From the NCBI RefSeq assembly GCF_000350085.1, contig NZ_CAUM01000003.1, positions 1 to 55,256 of the forward strand: DNA of 55,256 bases. The letters are read 5' to 3'. The notes under the pieces were generated by a model, which worked only from the letters and a program-made list of their open reading frames with translations, ran no database searches and had not been told where the DNA came from. Numbering within the stretch: position 1 is the first letter of the stretch; every line of letters begins with the position of its first letter. This DNA is from Mesorhizobium metallidurans STM 2683 (GTDB taxonomy: Bacteria; Pseudomonadota; Alphaproteobacteria; Rhizobiales; Rhizobiaceae). This document shows positions 52,926-55,256 of the stretch, piece after piece. The position numbers were made by a program, and so were the translations under genes.

Positions 52926-53356
52926 TCGCTGGCGGAGACGGAACGCGTCATCTGTCCTGCCAGCCGCCTTTCCTTCTGGGCTCCGACCTCGCTCACCGCG
53001 GCTGTTGCCTCTCGCTGGATCGGCAACGGTACCGCCGACGAGATCTGCAGAACCATCCAGCAGGAGAGTGCGGAACGTGAGAAGCTAGCGTCATCGATCC
53101 TGGCCGATGCGGATCTGGTTTCCAAGCCGGGCGCGATGCACGTCTGGCTGCGTCTCAGCGCCGCCCACGACCGCCACGCCTTCGCGGCCAGCCTCAAGAA
53201 CCGGCAGGTTCTGGTCCGCCCCGCCACTTTCGCGGTCGACGACACGCCACCGCCCAATGCCGTGCGGCTGTCGCTGAGCTCGCCGCTCGAACGCGGCGAT
53301 CGAGTGCGGCCTGCGCATCATCGCCGCCAATCTCGGGCGGCCCAAGGACTTCTGAC
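52915..53356 (+). pseudogene. MocR-family regulator, C-terminal relic
   Basis: The frame reads SRWIGNGTADEICRTIQQ, SILADADLVSKPGAMHVWL, DRHAFAASLKNRQVLVRPA and PPPNAVRLSLSS, then after a slip AAIECGLRIIAANLGRPKDF and a stop. This is the last third of the aminotransferase-like domain of a MocR regulator. It differs from the MocR at 5523-7067, so it came from another module. It lies 70 nt before a sugar-binding-protein relic. Confidence 0.65.
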
Positions 53357-53426
53357 CGCCGGCAATCGCGCCGGCGCATAAGCAACAGGCCGCTGCATGC
53401 GGCCATCACCCACGGAGAGACGACCG

Positions 53427-54260
53427 ATGTTTTCGAAACTGTTCGGGGCCATGCTCATCGCGTGCACAGCCCTTGTCCTACCGGCTCAGGCCGCGGACAT
53501 CACCCTCAGGGTCGACAAGACGCCCTCGATCTTTGCGGACATGTTCAAGGACCTTGTCACCGCATTCGAGGCGAAGAACCCGACCATCCATTTTCAGATC
53601 GACACGTCCCAGCGCCACCAGATCGACACGATCCAGCGCACGGATGCGCCAAGCCGTGATAAACGATCTGCCGGACGTCTCGTTTCAGGGCTTCAACTAC
53701 CTGAAGCTGCTCGCGGATGGCGGCCATATCCAGCCTCTGGACGGCCTGATGGCGGCCGACGGCGGATGGAGTGAGACCCAATATTCTCCTTCTGTGGTCG
53801 CAACTGGCAAGATCAACGACAAGGTCTATGCCCTCGGCGTCGCCTTTGCCTTTCCGATCCTCTATTACAACGCTGATCTCATTGCCGAAGTGCAGGGCGG
53901 CAACAAGGAGCTGCCCGCCGATTGGGACGGCATACTGGCCGTCGCACGGAAGATCCAGGAAGCCCATCCCGAGGTCCTCGGGGCCTATACGCGCTACAAT
54001 TCCTTCCTCTCGCAGGGCCACATCATGAGCCGCGGCGGCTCGGTCGGTAATGCCGAGGGAACGAAGGTTGCCTTTATCGACGAAAAGGGCATGGCCGCGT
54101 TCGACCTCTTCCGGCGTTTCGGCGAGGCCGGGAGGCGAAGGTCGATATGACTGACTCGCAGGTCCGCCAGTCCTATGTCAGCATCCTCGCCAATTCCAGT
54201 AGCAGCCTCGCGAGCTTCTCCAGCAAGTTCGAGATCGGCACGGAGCATTTCCCGTTCCGC
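53427..54260 (+). pseudogene. UgpB-like sugar-binding protein, frameshifted and cut
   Basis: A signal peptide (MFSKLFGAMLIACTALVLPA) leads into DITLRVDKTPSIFADMFKDL. The frame shifts near 53640 to NDLPDVSFQGFNYLKLLADG, LGVAFAFPILYYNADLIAEV, PADWDGILAVARKIQ and KGMAAFDLFRRFGEAG, then shifts again to KVDMTDSQVRQSYVS and FEIGTEHFPF. This is a family-1 solute-binding protein of the glycerol-3-phosphate/sugar type, cut at about two thirds by an IS256 scrap. Confidence 0.75.
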
Positions 54261-54386
54261 CTCCGTCATCTCGGCCTCCAAAGTCTCCTGCACGACAGTC
54301 TGCAAAACCTTGCGAAAGCCGTCCTCATCCGACAACAGCAACGCTTTCAACTCGCCTCCGCTCAGTCTAACTTCTCGCTTGGTCAT
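54258..54386 (-). pseudogene. IS256-family transposase, N-terminal scrap (second type)
   Basis: The minus strand starts MTKREVRLSGGELKALLL and continues DGFRKVLQTVVQETLEAEM then TEA, the first 43 residues of an IS256-type transposase. Past 54258 the sequence belongs to the sugar-binding-protein relic. It is a different element from the scrap at 1104. Confidence 0.65.
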
Positions 54387-54548
54387 GGCACTCCCCTTCC
54401 ACGGGAATCGGTGATCGTAACGTCACCAGCGTGCCATGGCCGCCCCTCGCCTCAGAGCAAGGGCTGTTCTCTCTCCAAAGCTTTTTGCAGAACCTTCAGG
54501 ACACTATCGTCTCAGGCGCCAATGTCGACCCAAGGAGGATGTTCAACC

Positions 54549-54950
54549 GTGGCCGTACAGACCCGAATGCAGACGGTATCCAAAGCCGCAATGAAACCAG
54601 CCTCTTTGTCGGAAAAGGCAGAGGCTGGAACGGCTGCAAGGGAACCAACAGCGGCGCCGGTTTCAGAAGCGGATGCGACAAGAGAACGGCCGCAGCGCAG
54701 TCTGCCGAACCCGAGCAGTGAAGAACGCAAGAGCAAGGCGATCGAACGTGCTCTGGCTCAGGAGGAGGGACGCTATCGCTTGCGCGACCTCAAACGCGCG
54801 CACGCGCGAGAAGCCAAGCATTACGTCAATTGCCCGCTGGACTACGACACGAAGCTGCGACTGCAAAAGGCCGCCTTCGACAACGACATCAAGATGACGG
54901 TGATCATAAAGGCAGCCATCGACCAGTTTCTCCGAGACAACGGCTATTGA
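54549..54950 (+). CDS. Ribbon-helix-helix-type protein with disordered N-terminus
   Basis: A GTG at 54549 follows AAGGAGG by 10 nt; ATG 54567 is an alternative, while an overlong frame from 54147 runs through other genes. The 133-residue product has a Thr/Ala/Pro-rich, probably disordered first half, a charged helix (KAIERALAQEEGRYRLRDLK) and a C-terminal NCPLDYDTKLRLQKAAFDND with MTVIIKAAIDQFL, the strand-helix-helix pattern of RHH DNA-binding proteins. VirC2-like and plasmid-partition accessory proteins look similar. The next gene starts 3 nt downstream. Confidence 0.55.
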   Translation: MAVQTRMQTVSKAAMKPASLSEKAEAGTAAREPTAAPVSEADATRERPQRSLPNPSSEERKSKAIERALAQEEGRYRLRDLKRAHAREAKHYVNCPLDYDTKLRLQKAAFDNDIKMTVIIKAAIDQFLRDNGY

Positions 54951-54953
54951 TCC

Positions 54954-55256
54954 GTGAGCGGTCGAAGCCTCCTGCTCGGGATGATGATCGGTATCCTTAT
55001 TGGCATCTACGCCGCACCGTTGATCAGTCGCCGAGGCTGTTATGGGCGGAGGCTGCCATCCGGTTTGTCCCAAAGGGCACAGAGCTGGACGATCTCGTAG
55101 CCGTGCATGGCGCGCTGAAAGAATTGAAGGCGTGGCCCGCGCTCGATGCCGGAATCTGCCCCGCCAACAACGGCGAATACACAATCAGAGCATTCTGCTC
55201 TGAGATCAGCAAAAGGGCGCTGATTCCGTCAACGACATTCTTGATCTTAACTCGGG
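54954..55256 (+). CDS. Membrane-anchored protein of unknown function, 3' end outside window
   Basis: The frame opens with GTG at 54954 (or ATG 54981) and is still open at the right edge after 101 codons. It begins SGRSLLLGMMIGILIGIYAA, a signal anchor or signal peptide, followed by LLWAEAAIRFVPKGTELDD, VHGALKELKAWPALDAGIC and EYTIRAFCSEISKRAL. I do not recognise the family. The 3-nt gap to the RHH gene suggests an operon. Confidence 0.55.

Noticed and set aside
1..55256. tRNA genes, rRNA genes, CRISPR arrays and riboswitches
   Set aside because: Read through for cloverleaf ends, regular short repeats and known leader motifs and found none I could support by eye.

Overview
The window looks like an accessory region of a rhizobial chromosome, most probably a Mesorhizobium-type symbiosis island. 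The support is a nod box followed by an intact nodU, a decayed nolO-like carbamoyltransferase, a syrB-like regulator, a probable Ulp1/C48 effector remnant, a rhizobial-type pmtA, several small proteins of families common in Rhizobiales, and many broken insertion sequences (IS6, IS256, IS3, Tn3, tyrosine and serine recombinase scraps). Gene density is low and about half the recognisable coding sequence is truncated or frameshifted, so intact cargo genes sit as islets in debris.

Layout. 1-4.6 kb: syrB-like gene (runs off the left edge), IS256 scrap, nolO-like scrap, a TIM-barrel isomerase, a broken RhtB exporter, a PaiB-like protein and an integrase scrap. 4.6-9.3 kb: module A, with a B3/B4-domain protein and a MocR regulator on one strand, divergent from a trans-sulfuration-type PLP enzyme and a DHDPS-like aldolase. 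9.6-12.5 kb: DUF982 protein, nod box, nodU and a small acidic protein. 13-18.5 kb: wrecks of an SMC-like ATPase (yhaN), PEP mutase, Tn3 transposase, acetoacetate decarboxylase and a ribbon-helix-helix protein. 18.9-24 kb: an intact S46 dipeptidyl-peptidase, a small secreted protein, a dead CYP152 P450, a membrane protein and a phasin-like protein. 25-29 kb: methyltransferase, C48 effector scrap, IS6 copy 1 and pmtA. 30-34.4 kb: a sulfonate-type ABC operon with a flavin monooxygenase. 34.4-37.4 kb: module B (MocR relic, B3/B4 protein, RhtB exporter, truncated DHDPS-like gene fused to a broken DMT transporter). 38-40.7 kb: NUDIX hydrolase, sigma-factor scrap, IS6 copy 2 and a complete glmM. 41-42.3 kb: module C (omptin scrap, yggS, and a DHDPS-like start overlapping the yggS stop). 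43-45 kb: ABC exporter. 46-48.5 kb: Tn3 and a second yhaN wreck. 49-52.5 kb: c-di-GMP protein with a periplasmic partner, and a PTPS-like protein. 52.7-55.3 kb: another MocR fragment, a broken sugar-binding protein cut by an IS256 scrap, an RHH protein and a membrane-anchored protein leaving the window.

How genes may work together. The most distinctive theme is a recurring set built round a DHDPS-like aldolase with an unusual LLGSTG signature, found three times at the end of short operons beside MocR, B3/B4, RhtB, gamma-family PLP-enzyme or YggS genes. I infer an amino-acid (or amino-acid analogue) catabolism, detoxification and export function under PLP-sensing control; the substrate is unknown. 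NodU would carbamoylate Nod factor. GlmM could add to the UDP-GlcNAc precursor supply. The ABC and monooxygenase operon fits organosulfur scavenging, but its binding-protein gene is frameshifted. All family assignments come from reading the translated sequence; no database search was run.
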